DNA of 64,000 nt from Amycolatopsis sp. NBC_01488 (GTDB taxonomy: Bacteria > Actinomycetota > Actinomycetes > Mycobacteriales > Pseudonocardiaceae), in NCBI RefSeq assembly GCF_036227105.1, contig NZ_CP109434.1, forward strand, positions 6,172,501 to 6,236,500, given 5' to 3'. Made by a program: the position numbers and the translations under genes. Below, piece after piece: positions 1 to 8,782 of this stretch. Below the pieces are notes generated by a model. The model was not told the DNA's origin. It saw only the letters and a program-made list of their open reading frames with translations, and searched no databases. Every line of letters starts with the position of its first letter. Position 1 is the stretch's first letter.

Positions 1-358
1 GCACCACTTCGTCGTAGCCGACGGTGAGCGTGTGCCGCCGCTGCCGGAACAGATCGCCGGTGGCGCCCAGGTCGCGGAAGATGTCGTCGAAGATCCCGTG
101 CGTCAGCTGGCGGTAGTCCGGGGCGTTCCCGAACACCCCGCAGAACAACCCGATCAGCGAGTTGACCATCTGCCCGCCGAGCACCGGCAGCGCGTCGACG
201 AGCACGACGTCGCGGCCGAGCCGGACCGATTCGATCGCTGCGGACAACCCGGCGATGCCGGCGCCCACGACGCAGACGTCGGCGGTGACCTGGTGGGCGC
301 CGGTGCCGGCGGGCTTGCGGACGGTGTGGACCTTCAGCTCGGTGAGGGGGTGCGGCAT
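1..358 (-). CDS. FAD-dependent oxidoreductase, N-terminal part (runs off left edge)
   Basis: Only about 119 N-terminal residues lie inside the window, starting from ATG at 358. A Rossmann dinucleotide-binding motif (VGAGIAGLSAA, about residues 31-41) ends with an acidic residue in LVDA. It is followed by GGQMVNSLIGLFCGVFG, as in the FAD_oxidored family (PF12831-like) of flavin-dependent dehydrogenases. The substrate cannot be told from the fragment. The gene lies 77 bp downstream of the LysR gene in the same orientation, so co-transcription with it, or control by it, is plausible. The family assignment is fairly safe and the function is open. Confidence 0.7.
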   Translation of the reverse strand, partial: MPHPLTELKVHTVRKPAGTGAHQVTADVCVVGAGIAGLSAAIESVRLGRDVVLVDALPVLGGQMVNSLIGLFCGVFGNAPDYRQLTHGIFDDIFRDLGATGDLFRQRRHTLTVGYDEVV

Positions 359-435
359 GGCTCACACGCTAGGTCGCGCTCCCGGGCCCCCGGAAATAGA
401 GAATCGCGCTGCGGAAGTATCAGCTCGGGTTATAC

Positions 436-1380
436 CTAGAGGTCCCGCGCGAGGTCGGTCAGCACGGTGCGGAGCCATCGGTGGGCCGGGTCGCCGTCGT
501 AGCCGGCGTGCCACCAGAACCGTTCGACGATCGGTTCCGGATCACCGGGACACGGCAGGACCCGCAGGCCGAGCCGGCCGGCGACGCGCGTCGCAAGGCG
601 TTCCTGCAGCAGCGCGACGCGGTCGGTGCCCGCGACGAAATGGGGCACGGCCTGATAGCTCTCGACGCGGACCCGGATGCGCGGCTGGATGCCGAAGAGC
701 GCGAGCTGGCGGCCCATCGGAGCGGCGGGCGGGAACCCGCGATCCGGCTGGAACGGCGCGACCCACGGCAGCGCGGCGAGCTGCTCGAGGCTGAGCTCGT
801 CGCCCCGCACCGGCGAGTTCGCCGCGTCGACGACGCAGACCCAGCGGTCGGTGAACAACGCGACCGAGCGCACGTCGGGCAGCTCGAACCGGCTGACCGG
901 GGGCGCGACCATCCCGTCGATCAGCCGGATCGTGTCGGTGATGTCGCTGGCGAACGCCTCCCGGACCAGCCGGACGTGCAGCTGGACGTCCGGCGCCCGC
1001 GCCGCGAGCAGCGCGGACAGCCGCGAACCCAGTACCTCGATCGTGTAGTCCGCCATGACCAGCGTGAACTCGCGGGCGGACGCGCCGGGGTCGAAGTCGT
1101 GGCCGGTGCCGAAGAGCCGCTCCGCGCCGGTGCACACCGCCTCGACCTGGTCGGCCAGCTGCGTTGCCAGCGCGGACAGCACGTAGCCGTTCCCGGACCG
1201 CACCAGCAATTCGTCGCCGAAGTGCCGGCGCAACCGCGCGAGCGCGGCACTCGCCGCGGGCTGCGACACCCCGAGCCGGGCCGCCGCCCGGGTGACGTTC
1301 CGCTCCCGGAGCAGCTCTCGCAGGACCACCAGCAGGTTGAGGTCCAGGTTCGCCAGGTGAACGGCGGAGTGCCTCGCCAC
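436..1380 (-). CDS. LysR-family transcriptional regulator
   Basis: 314 residues with the usual LysR layout. A winged helix-turn-helix lies near residues 8-65 (LNLLVVLRELLRERNVTRAA, then LGVSQPAASAALARLRRHFG), followed by a periplasmic-binding-protein-like effector domain. The reading frame stays open far upstream, but I chose GTG 1380 because LysR similarity begins immediately after it (VARHSAVHLANLDLN) and the total length then matches the family. It precedes the partial FAD oxidoreductase on the same strand, which may be its target. The effector-binding half resembles NodD/LinR-type regulators of aromatic catabolism in general character only. Confidence 0.85.
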   Translation of the reverse strand: MARHSAVHLANLDLNLLVVLRELLRERNVTRAAARLGVSQPAASAALARLRRHFGDELLVRSGNGYVLSALATQLADQVEAVCTGAERLFGTGHDFDPGASAREFTLVMADYTIEVLGSRLSALLAARAPDVQLHVRLVREAFASDITDTIRLIDGMVAPPVSRFELPDVRSVALFTDRWVCVVDAANSPVRGDELSLEQLAALPWVAPFQPDRGFPPAAPMGRQLALFGIQPRIRVRVESYQAVPHFVAGTDRVALLQERLATRVAGRLGLRVLPCPGDPEPIVERFWWHAGYDGDPAHRWLRTVLTDLARDL

Positions 1381-1431
1381 GGTGGGACTATAAACCAGAC
1401 TGACACCCTTCGCAGCGACTGCCCGGGGAGA

Positions 1432-1750
1432 ATGACCGGCATGACCGTGACAGGACGCCCGGAACTCGTCGCCCTCGACGCGACGGACATCGCGGCGCTC
1501 GCCGCCTTCTACGCCGACCTGACCGGCTGGCGCACCGTCTGAGACGTGGACGGCCCAATCACCCTGCGTGCTGATGACGGGCAAGAGATCGCCTTCCACC
1601 AGGTTGCCGAGCACATTCCGCCACAATGGCCAGGTCAGGAGCGCCCCAGCAAGCCCACCTCGACGTCATCGTCGACAACCCCGGCCACCCGGCGGCGCCG
1701 CACAACCCAGCGGGGCGTCCAGCCCGGCGGCAGGCTGCCGGTGGCCGGAC
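1432..1750 (+). pseudogene. Broken VOC (glyoxalase-fold) family gene
   Basis: Translation from ATG 1432 or 1441 gives the start of a VOC protein (LVALDATDIAALAAFYADLTGW) but meets an in-frame TGA at 1540-1542. The same frame then continues with typical VOC sequence (ITLRADDGQEIAFHQVAEHI, then PPQWPGQERP). A one-base loss near 1645 moves the rest into another frame (PQQAHLDVIVDNP), after which similarity decays. The stop plus the frameshift make a functional product unlikely. GGGGAG at 1425-1430 would serve ATG 1441. The gene is divergent from the LysR gene. Confidence 0.7.
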
Positions 1751-1826
1751 GCGGCGGCATCGCAGGATTGCGCGAGGGGCGCGATGGTGCGAGCCTGGCC
1801 AGAACACTCTACGCATCGGACACGAC

Positions 1827-3068
1827 ATGGAATTGCTGACGCCCTGGGACGGTTCGAGGGTCGGGTTGGATCAGGATGAAATGCGTCGGCACAATCGCGG
1901 TGCTTTTCTTCGCCTTGTGCACCTGAGCGGCGAAATCTCGCGGGCTGACCTCGCGAGACGGATGAACCTCAATCGAAGCACGATCAAGACGCTGACGGCG
2001 GAACTGAGCGCGGCGGGCCTGGTCCGGGAAGTGTCGCAGACGGACAACCGTCACCAGGGCCGCCCGTCGCTCATTGTGCGGCCGGAGACTCAGCGATTCC
2101 ACGTATTGGCGTTCGACGTCGCGGTGGACCGGTTGGTCGCCGCCCGGATCGGGCTCGGCGGTGTCATCCTGGACCGCAAGGTCGCTTTCCGGCGCCGGTC
2201 CGGAGTCGATCTCGACTATGTGGTCACGACGCTCGCGGAGCTCGGCCGCCAGTTGGCCGAGGCGGCGCCGTCGACGTCGACTTGCGTGGGACTGGGGGCC
2301 TCGTACTGCGGAATGATCCGTCCCGACGACGGAACCGTCCGTTTCGGTCCCGACCTCGGATGGGTTGATCAGGCGTTCGGCGCCGAACTGGCACGCCGGC
2401 TTGGGTTGGGCCTGCGGGTGCCGGTGGGAAACGAGGCGCATCTCGGAGCGCTCGCGGAGCACCTTCGCGGGGCCGGGGCGGGGGTGCAGAACCTCGTCTA
2501 CCTGCACGGCGACGTCGGCGTCGGTGGTGGGATCATCGTCGGCGGCACGGTGCTGGACGGCGACGCGGGGTACGGCTGCGAGCTGGGCCACATGGTCGTC
2601 AACCCGCACGGCGGGCGGCCTTGTGGCTGCGGCTCCAGCGGGTGCCTGGAGGCGGAAGCCGGTGAGCGGGCCTTGCTGGACGCCGCGCGCCGACCGGCGG
2701 AGGTCTTCGGGCGTGACGCCGTGCGGGCGGTGGCCGACGACGCGGCCGCGGGCGATGCCGACGCGCGAGACGCGCTCGATTACGTGGGGGATTGGCTGGG
2801 CATCGGCGTGGCGAATCTCATCAATCTCTTCAATCCCGCCGTGGTCGTCTTCGGCGGAATGTTGCGGGACGTGTACGCCGGTGTATTGCCGCGAGTACGC
2901 AGTCGCGTCGCACGCAATGTGCTGCCGGTGGCGAAGGAAAAAGCGCGCCTGAGCGTGTCAGCTCTTGGGGACGACACCACCCTGATCGGCGCCGGCGAGC
3001 TCGGATTCTCGCGGCTGCTGCGCGATCCATTGAGGGACACATCGCGGATTTCGCCGGCGGCTTGGTGA
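1827..3068 (+). CDS. ROK-family transcriptional regulator (NagC/XylR type)
   Basis: 413 residues. The N-terminus has the conserved ROK-repressor opening (MRRHNRGAFLRLVHLSGEIS) and a winged helix-turn-helix (ADLARRMNLNRSTIKTLTAE). The rest is a ROK sugar-kinase-like domain with the ELGHMVVNPHGGRPCGCG region and the zinc-binding CxCGxxGCxE motif (CGCGSSGCLE) near residues 265-275. Proteins of this type usually repress sugar uptake genes and respond to a sugar or sugar phosphate. No sugar transporter is adjacent, so the target is unknown. ATG 1827 was chosen over earlier in-frame starts because upstream sequence belongs to the broken VOC gene. Confidence 0.88.
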   Translation: MELLTPWDGSRVGLDQDEMRRHNRGAFLRLVHLSGEISRADLARRMNLNRSTIKTLTAELSAAGLVREVSQTDNRHQGRPSLIVRPETQRFHVLAFDVAVDRLVAARIGLGGVILDRKVAFRRRSGVDLDYVVTTLAELGRQLAEAAPSTSTCVGLGASYCGMIRPDDGTVRFGPDLGWVDQAFGAELARRLGLGLRVPVGNEAHLGALAEHLRGAGAGVQNLVYLHGDVGVGGGIIVGGTVLDGDAGYGCELGHMVVNPHGGRPCGCGSSGCLEAEAGERALLDAARRPAEVFGRDAVRAVADDAAAGDADARDALDYVGDWLGIGVANLINLFNPAVVVFGGMLRDVYAGVLPRVRSRVARNVLPVAKEKARLSVSALGDDTTLIGAGELGFSRLLRDPLRDTSRISPAAW

Positions 3069-3383
3069 TCCGGCCGGGCGTGTCACTCGGGAGCGAACGA
3101 CATGCGCGACGCGCGGCGGCCTGGCTCGCGATACCTGCCGCGAACAACGCCTCCGCCGGACCGACCGTGAGGCGGTGCGGAGCAGTCCGAGCCGGCTCGG
3201 GTCGTGGCCGGCCGGCCGGTCGGCGACCTGCCAGGCCAGGGTGGACGGTCGGCGAGGGCAGCGATCCGGCTGGGCAGGGCACCGGCCCCCGACCCTGCGA
3301 GGCCGCCCCGGACGTCGACCGCTCTCTTCTGCCGTTGACCGTGCACTACTGATCGTGGATCGCGTACCTGAGCCAGTACAAGC

Positions 3384-3790
3384 TCAGAGCTCGTGGCGTG
3401 GCGGCCAGATGACGATGGTGGTTCCGCGGCCCGTGGTGTCGGCGACGCTGATGGCCCCGCGGTGAGCGGTGACGGTCTCTCGCGCGATGGCGAGGCCGAG
3501 ACCGCTCGTCCCGCTCGCACGGTCCCGACTGCCGTCGAGGCGACGAACCGATCGAAGACCCGGTCACGGGCCTCGGCCGGGATGCCCGGGCCGTCGTCGG
3601 CGATTTCGAGGACCGCGCGCTCGACGGTGCCTGCCGTTCTGATGTGGACAGTCGCCTCCGCGTGCCAGGAGGCACCTGCGGTACCTGCGAGACCGCCGTC
3701 CTGTCCGGGAAGCCGGATCACCGTGACTCGGTCCTCACCGACGACGAGCGGGAGGCCGGCGACACGATGACGATCTGCGTGTCCCGCTCG
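3384..3790 (-). pseudogene. Remnant of a sensor histidine kinase (ATPase end)
   Basis: The minus strand encodes part of an HATPase_c domain. One frame reads [20 protein letters not shown] and FDRFVA. After a frameshift near 3520 the second frame reads [20 protein letters not shown] and ends TIVIWPPRHEL-stop at 3384. The G1 (DDGPGIP) and G2 (GLGLAI) boxes are present, while the N box and the whole sensor and dimerisation part are missing. No response regulator is next to it. It is a decayed fragment of a two-component sensor. Confidence 0.65.
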
Positions 3791-3837
3791 TGCTCGCCCC
3801 GTCTTGTCCTCGATCTCTGACCACGCAGGAGACACCC

Positions 3838-4092
3838 ATGCCCGCCCCCACAGGAAACAGGGCGGTCCCCGTGCTCGACGTCGACCTGTTCGCCGACACC
3901 AACCTCGTGGATCCGTATCCCATGCACGAGGACCTACGCGAGTCCGGCGCCGTGGTCTACCTCGAGCGCTACCGGGTTTGGGCCATGGCTCGGCACGCGG
4001 AGGTGTATGCCGCGCTGACCGACTACGAGACATTCTGCTCCAGCGTCGGGGGGCGGATTCGTTCTCGGAGTGCGCTGTCAGCACCAGCGTGA
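3838..4092 (+). pseudogene. Cytochrome P450, N-terminal stump
   Basis: From ATG 3838 (AGGAGA just upstream) the product reads like the first ~75 residues of a bacterial P450: VPVLDVDLFADTNLVDPYP, MHEDLRESGAVVYLERY, then MARHAEVYAALTDYETFCSS. After VGG the sequence stops resembling a P450 and terminates at 4092. The I-helix, ExxR and heme-cysteine parts are absent. The stump lies 70 bp left of the IS701-type element, but the break is before the element, so the insertion alone does not explain the truncation. Confidence 0.65.
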
Positions 4093-4165
4093 ACCACGTC
4101 GTCACAACATTTCAGCGGCGACACGCAACTGGTGCGCTGGTCCGCTTCGTCCGTCGCGGCTCTAA

Positions 4166-4180
4166 TACGGCAGCCGCAGT
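4166..4180. repeat. Left terminal inverted repeat of the IS701-type element
   Basis: TACGGCAGCCGCAGT, preceded directly by the CTAA target duplicate at 4162-4165. Its exact complement is at the right end. Confidence 0.88.
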
Positions 4181-4337
4181 CTGGGATGTTTGTCGCGTTG
4201 TCGCTGGTAGTGGCCGTGGCGGGCGCGGGTTTGGTGGCGTCGTCGCCACAGTGACCAGTGATCGGTGTGTTCTGGTGGGTGGACGGGGTCGGTGCCGGTG
4301 GCCAAGAGTCGTCTGATTTCATTGCAGGATAAGGGAA

Positions 4338-5519
4338 TTAACTGTTCTGCAGTGTCGGAGGTGCCCCCTTTTCGATGCGGGACCGTTCATCGTGGGCGGT
4401 GGTGGCGAGGAACGCGGCGGCGAGCATGGACAGGGTGATGTGCCGGTACCACGCCTGGTATTTGCGGACCTGGTAGTGGTCCAAGCCGGTCTCGTTCTTG
4501 GCGAACTGGAACGTTTCCTCCACCGCCCAACGGGATCCGGCGACCCGGACGAGCTCGGCAACGGGGACGGGGTAGGTGGAGTGGCAGATGTAGTAGGCCA
4601 GCTCGGTGGGTTTGCTGATCGAGCGGCGAACCAGCAGCTGATGCCCGCCGGTGGTGGCGGGGTCGAGCAGCAGCCAGTCGTAGAGCCGGTGTCCTTTGCT
4701 GCCGATCCCGGCGGAGAGGCGTTGCCAGCCCTTGCGCGGTGCCGCAGCGGCGAGCTCGTCAGCCCGCAACGTCCCGGCCGGGGTGCCGAAGCGGTGATCA
4801 CACGAGATGGCCATGACGTAGTTCAGTCCGGCCTGTTCGCACCAGCTGCGCAGTCCGGGGTTGTCGCCGTAGGCCTCGTCGGCGGTGAACCACTCGAGGT
4901 CGGAGCCGGTGTCGAGCAGCCGTTCCAGCATCCGCTGGGCGAGCTGGGGTTTGGTCGCGAACGTCACGGTGTCGGCGATCCCGGCCTCACGGCAGCGCTC
5001 GGGATCCTCGGTCCACGACTTGGGCAGGTAGAGTTCTCGGTCGATCAACGCGCGTCCCTTGACCGAGACGTAGGTCAGGAACACGCCGAGCTGGCAGTTC
5101 TCGATCCGTCCGGCGGTGCCGGAATACTGCCGCTGCACTCCGGCGGATTTGGTGCCCTTCTTCAGGAATCCGGTCTCGTCGGCCACTGCGACCCCACTGC
5201 GGTCGCCGAGGTGGGTCAGCACATGGCCGCGCAGATCGTCGCGGACCGCGTCGGCGTCCCAGCGGTAGAAGTTCAGCAACCGTTGCATACCGTCGGGGCA
5301 CAGGTCGCCGGCCTGCTCAGCGATCGTCCACGAGTTCTTCCGCTCCGCCTTCGACAGCAGCCCCAGCACATACATCCGGGCCCGCCGCCGTGAGTCCGCC
5401 TGCGCGAAACGCCCCGCGACCAGCGCGAACACGTCATCGAACCCGGCCTGCCACCGAGCCAGACGATCATCAACTACAGTTCTCGACGCGGCCACCGCGT
5501 CTTCTTCGAGATCCAACAC
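4338..5519 (-). CDS. IS701-family transposase
   Basis: 393 residues, full length for the family (DDE_5 superfamily). Landmarks are VAVADETGFLKKGTKSAGVQ with the first catalytic Asp, GRIENCQLGVFLTYVSVKG, DLEWFTADEAYGDNPGLRSW with the second Asp, and SRWAVEETFQFAKNETGLDH with the catalytic Glu. No frameshift is seen, so the protein should be active. It is encoded inside the 1429-bp element described here. Confidence 0.93.
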   Translation of the reverse strand: MLDLEEDAVAASRTVVDDRLARWQAGFDDVFALVAGRFAQADSRRRARMYVLGLLSKAERKNSWTIAEQAGDLCPDGMQRLLNFYRWDADAVRDDLRGHVLTHLGDRSGVAVADETGFLKKGTKSAGVQRQYSGTAGRIENCQLGVFLTYVSVKGRALIDRELYLPKSWTEDPERCREAGIADTVTFATKPQLAQRMLERLLDTGSDLEWFTADEAYGDNPGLRSWCEQAGLNYVMAISCDHRFGTPAGTLRADELAAAAPRKGWQRLSAGIGSKGHRLYDWLLLDPATTGGHQLLVRRSISKPTELAYYICHSTYPVPVAELVRVAGSRWAVEETFQFAKNETGLDHYQVRKYQAWYRHITLSMLAAAFLATTAHDERSRIEKGAPPTLQNS

Positions 5520-5579
5520 ACCTTGAAGTCGATCACGCGGTGGCCGCCTTCATGACCACGACACGCCGCCAGGTCACAC

Positions 5580-5594
5580 ACTGCGGCTGCCGTA
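5580..5594. repeat. Right terminal inverted repeat of the IS701-type element
   Basis: ACTGCGGCTGCCGTA, the reverse complement of the left end, followed directly by the second CTAA copy at 5595-5598. Confidence 0.88.
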
Positions 5595-5646
5595 CTAAGG
5601 GGTTCGGTCGGGGAGTCCGTTGGATCTGAAATGTTACCAATCGATG

Positions 5647-5662
5647 CTTCAGTGCACTGAAG
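5647..5662. promoter_or_regulatory. 16-bp palindrome upstream of the propeller-like fragment
   Basis: CTTCAGTGCACTGAAG is a perfect palindrome about 65 bp before the start of the next open frame, in a noticeably AT-richer stretch (5625-5720). It has the size of a dimeric repressor operator. No regulator gene is adjacent, and the downstream gene is itself truncated, so this may be a relic control site. Confidence 0.35.
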
Positions 5663-5727
5663 TGATGGCTGACGCTTTTCTGTAGAAAGATGAAGTTTTG
5701 CCCTGTTGCTCGCTGTCACACTAACGG

Positions 5728-6435
5728 GTGATAGTGGTGAGGATCTTGGTGCGTCTAGCTTTCCCTTTGCCGCTCATTCCGCAGCGGCCGCCTTCTGCGC
5801 TGGCCGCTGTTCCGAAGCCCGTGGATTTCGGGGCGGACGCGGCGAAATCGACGGACCTCGCGATCGACGGGTGGGGCGACGCCCAGGGCTACCACCTCGA
5901 CGTCGGGCGGGAAAAGTCCGGATTCGCCTGGCAGGAAGCCGCCCTGATCAGCCCCGAAGGCGTCGACGACTCATCGTGGATCGGGTACCAGTGCCTCTCC
6001 GGGGACGGACGCTTCGCGGCGGTGGCGGTGCTGCCGGCGTCGGTAGTCAACCGGCAAGCGGCTCGTGACCATGGCGCGCTCGCCTACTCCGTGGACTTGG
6101 CGAGCGGCCTGGTGCGCCCACTCGCCACCGGCGTCGGGCTGAAGTACTTCTCGCCGGGCTGCGGCACCGGCGACGAGGCCGTGTTCAGCCTGGACACCGG
6201 CGTCAACGACCAGAACACACAACTGCTGAGCGCGAACTTGGCAACCGGCAAAATCGACGCCGCCATCACGACGTCCGGACAGGTCACGTCCGCGGTGCCG
6301 ACGGCGAGCAGGATCGTCGGCGCCGCCGGCCCGCGGCTGGTGTCCGTCTCCGGTAACGGAAAGTCCGTGGTCGTGGCAACGGAGAGCGGCGACGTCTACG
6401 ACCTGCGCCCGGCTGCCGACGGGGGAGTGAACTTC
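5728..6435 (+). pseudogene. N-terminal part of a secreted beta-propeller-like protein, truncated
   Basis: GTG 5728 opens about 236 residues with a possible secretion signal (hydrophobic start, SALAAVPKP). Then come repeated blade-like segments such as FAVEG-type DLAIDGWGDAQGYHLDVG, YQCLSGDGRFAAVAVLPAS and FSPGCGTGDEAVFSLDTG. The style matches the start of large secreted actinobacterial proteins with propeller or golvesin-like domains, which is a tentative identification. Homologous-looking sequence stops near 6435, where it runs out of frame into another gene's fragment, so the bulk of the protein is lost. Confidence 0.45.
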
Positions 6436-6439
6436 CTCC

Positions 6440-6766
6440 CTCGCCGGCCGCACGCTCACGATCGGGGACGCGCGGGCGGAGCTGGTGAGCCTGGAGGTGT
6501 GGTCGACTCAGCTCGTCCTGAATCTCGCGCACGTCGACGTCGAACCACGCCGGGTGCGGGAGCGCTTCGGAGCCCACTGGCGCGGATGGGACGACGCGGG
6601 AACCCAGTACCAGGGCGGCCGCAGCAGCGGCGGCGGGTCACATTCGTTGTACACCGAGCGGCGGGTGTTCGAGCCCGGCCCACCGGAGGAAGCACGGGTC
6701 GCCACGCTGGTTCTCGAGTCCGGGGACGACCGGGCCACGGTCCCGATCGAGCTGCCCGCGGAGTGA
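6440..6766 (+). pseudogene. C-terminal part of an uncharacterised protein, lacking its start
   Basis: The frame reading LAGRTLTIGDARAELVSLEV, WSTQLVLNLAHVDVEPRR and ending DDRATVPIELPAE-stop has strong coding character, but no plausible start before the junction at ~6436. The first usable start (6485) would cut into the domain. I do not recognise the family. The abrupt change of frame from the propeller-like fragment points to a deletion that joined two unrelated genes. Confidence 0.4.
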
Positions 6767-6767
6767 C

Positions 6768-6882
6768 GCGACCGGCCGGCGGCGCGCAGTCGATGACCAC
6801 GATCCGGCCGCCCGGGCGGAGCAGCCGGCCGACGTGCGCGAGGTAGCCGGCCGCGTCCGGGGCGAGCTCGCGGGGTCAGCAC
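6768..6882 (-). pseudogene. Short methyltransferase remnant
   Basis: The minus strand reads LAPDAAGYLAHVGRLLRPGG followed by RIVVIDCAPPAGR. This is the typical post-motif segment of a class I SAM-dependent methyltransferase (LRPGG...vIdc). Only about 38 codons survive, between the end of the previous fragment and the promoter of the next gene. Confidence 0.35.
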
Positions 6883-6941
6883 GCAACTCCGTTCGTTCGA
6901 CGGTGCACGTCCGAGTGGTCTGCGCGTTAGGATCCGCCTCC

Positions 6942-8012
6942 ATGATCGAGGACGACGCACCAGCCGATCCGGTCGCCTGCCGCCGCCCGGCCTACCTGAA
7001 GGACCTGGCCGGCGGCGTGGATCGGTTCTTCGAGCCTCGCCGCACCAGCTGTCCGTGGTGTGACTCTGATGCACTTCGTGGCCGGTTGCGCACGACCGAC
7101 TTGCTGCAGCACAAGCCGGGCCGGTTCGTGCTCGACGAATGCCGGGAGTGCGGGCACGTCTTTCAGAACCCCCGGCTGAATCCGGCCGGGCTCGAGTTCT
7201 ACTACCGGGACTGCTATGACGGGCTCGGCGAAAAGAACATGACGGGGATGTTCGAAGGCAACCGGGCGGGTTATCGCTCCCGGGTCGAGCTGGTCCGGGA
7301 CATCGGCGCATCGGGTGAGTGGCTCGACGTCGGCATGGGGCACGGACATTTCTGCAAGGAAGCCGCCGCGGTGCTGCCGGGTGTCGAGTTCGACGGTCTC
7401 GATCTCGGCGACGGGGTGGAGCTGGCGCGTCGGCAGGGCTGGATCCGTACCGGCTATCGGGGCTTGTTCGTGGACTTGGCCGAGGATCTCGCCGGGCGCT
7501 ACGACGTGGTCAGCATGTACCACTACCTGGAACACACCGCGGAACCCAAGCGAGAGCTGGCGGCGGCGATGGCGGTGTTGCGGCCTGGTGGGCTGCTGGC
7601 GATCGAGCTGCCCGATCCGGAATGTCGCTGGGCGAAGATGCTCGGCCGGTGGTGGATGCCGTGGCTGCAACCCCAGCATCTGAACCTGATGCCGATCGGC
7701 AACCTCCGTGCGGAGCTGGCGAGCCGCGGATTCACGGTGGTCGCCGAGCAACGTGCCGAGCCCCATGCTGCGATCGACGTGCTGGCCGCGTCGATCATGG
7801 CGGTCAACGCCCTGACCATCGCCGGGGAGGATCTTCCGTGGCGGGACGCTCCGCCAACGCGGTGGCGGCGGATCCTGCGCAGGGCCACGTTCGTCGTGTG
7901 CGTGCCGCTGTTCGTACTGGCCGCGGCGGTGGACCGGGTCAGCGCACCGTTCGGCCGGCAGCGCGGGTGGTCCAACGCGTATCGGGTGGTGGCTCGCCGG
8001 GATGCCGCATAG
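6942..8012 (+). CDS. Zinc-ribbon class I SAM-dependent methyltransferase
   Basis: 356 residues from ATG 6942. The N-terminus holds a four-cysteine knuckle (CPWC near residue 37 and CREC near residue 67). A Methyltransf_23-type domain follows, with SAM motif I WLDVGMGHGHFCKEA (about 130-145) and MYHYLEHTAEP plus LRPGGLLAIELPDPE. A hydrophobic segment near the C-terminus (FVVCVPLFVLAAAVDRV) suggests membrane association. Such enzymes often modify sugar or polyketide moieties, but the neighbours give no hint of the substrate. Earlier in-frame codons exist, but ATG 6942 starts where the protein becomes compositionally normal. Confidence 0.8.
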   Translation: MIEDDAPADPVACRRPAYLKDLAGGVDRFFEPRRTSCPWCDSDALRGRLRTTDLLQHKPGRFVLDECRECGHVFQNPRLNPAGLEFYYRDCYDGLGEKNMTGMFEGNRAGYRSRVELVRDIGASGEWLDVGMGHGHFCKEAAAVLPGVEFDGLDLGDGVELARRQGWIRTGYRGLFVDLAEDLAGRYDVVSMYHYLEHTAEPKRELAAAMAVLRPGGLLAIELPDPECRWAKMLGRWWMPWLQPQHLNLMPIGNLRAELASRGFTVVAEQRAEPHAAIDVLAASIMAVNALTIAGEDLPWRDAPPTRWRRILRRATFVVCVPLFVLAAAVDRVSAPFGRQRGWSNAYRVVARRDAA

Positions 8013-8300
8013 CCCGCCCCTTTTCGATTGTCGACGCGTGAAGCTACGATCCTGGCCGGGTCTTCCCGCTGGTGAACCCGATCGACAACCAGGACCACCT
8101 CGTTTCACTGGGCGCCGTTCCCCACCTACGGCCCCAGCCTCGTCGACCTGCGACACCGGCCTCGATCCGACGATACCCCCGTTGTTGACCACCTCGTCGA
8201 GGTGGCCAAAGGGACCGTCGATCCACTTCACCGCCTCAGCGGACGCTGCCCACGGCGGTGACGTCGAGGACTTCCGGGTTGGTCGTCGCCGGGCACGCCA
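8013..8300. other. Non-coding gap with a possible SDR scrap
   Basis: No complete gene. On the minus strand around 8157-8206 the phrase HLDEVVNNGGIVGSRP resembles the NNAG region of a short-chain dehydrogenase, too little to name a gene. The rest shows no recognisable coding sequence. Confidence 0.3.
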
Positions 8301-8708
8301 CTACTTCTTCGCGGCGGCGACCTTCTTGCGCGGTGCGCGTTTGCGGGCCGGGGCCGGTTCGGCGGCTTGTCGCTGGGCTTCCTCGTACGCGCTGACGATT
8401 TCGGAAGACAGCCGGCCTCGTTCGGAGACCTCGTAGCCGGTCTCACTCGCCCAGGCCCGGATCGCGCGGGACCGTTCGCGGTCAGCCGAGTTGACTGTCG
8501 TTGACTGGCCGGTCGCGACGCGCATTTTGCGGCCGCCGGTCTTGCGGCCCGCGGCGATGAAGCGGGCGAGTTCCCCGCGCAGAGCGGCGGCGTTGTCGTC
8601 GGACAGGTCGATCTCGTAGCTGACGCCGTCGAGGCCGAACGGGATAGTGTGGGCGGCGGCACTGCCATCGAGGTCGTCCAGCATCTCGACAAGTACTTTT
8701 TGCGCCAT
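8301..8708 (-). CDS. lsr2: Lsr2 nucleoid-associated protein
   Basis: 135 residues. The start MAQKVLVEMLDDLDGS and the oligomerisation region (DGVSYEIDLSDDNAAALRGE) are typical of Lsr2, the actinobacterial H-NS analogue that coats AT-rich DNA and silences acquired genes. The C-terminal DNA-binding part carries RAWASETGYEVSERGRLSSE with the RGR minor-groove hook. It ends in an extra Lys/Arg-rich tail (RKRAPRKKVAAAKK). GGAG precedes ATG 8708. Genomes of this group often carry several lsr2 copies, and its position among debris suggests an accessory paralogue. Confidence 0.92.
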   Translation of the reverse strand: MAQKVLVEMLDDLDGSAAAHTIPFGLDGVSYEIDLSDDNAAALRGELARFIAAGRKTGGRKMRVATGQSTTVNSADRERSRAIRAWASETGYEVSERGRLSSEIVSAYEEAQRQAAEPAPARKRAPRKKVAAAKK

Positions 8709-8782
8709 GTAAATTCTCCAGTAGGTTGACCGTGTGCCCTTGATTATTGGCGCACGATGTATGGGAACGATAGATATCATAC

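Larger units (their letters stand above)
4166..5594 (-). mobile_element. Intact IS701-family insertion sequence, 1429 bp
   Basis: The element is bounded by 15-bp perfect inverted repeats (TACGGCAGCCGCAGT at 4166-4180 and its complement at 5580-5594). It is flanked on both sides by CTAA (4162-4165 and 5595-5598), which fits the 4-bp YTAR-type target duplication known for IS701. A single full-length transposase gene (minus strand) fills most of it, leaving about 170 bp of non-coding DNA at the 3' end. Intact ends, target duplication and reading frame suggest a recent insertion into already decayed DNA. Confidence 0.9.

Noticed and set aside
481-1542. Plus-strand frame opposite the LysR gene
   Set aside because: Arginine/glutamate-rich shadow of LysR. 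Only its last ~35 codons (from 1432) are real coding sequence, the start of the VOC pseudogene.
1381-1626. Longer LysR start upstream of 1380
   Set aside because: The extra 82 residues lie over the divergent VOC gene and do not resemble LysR proteins.
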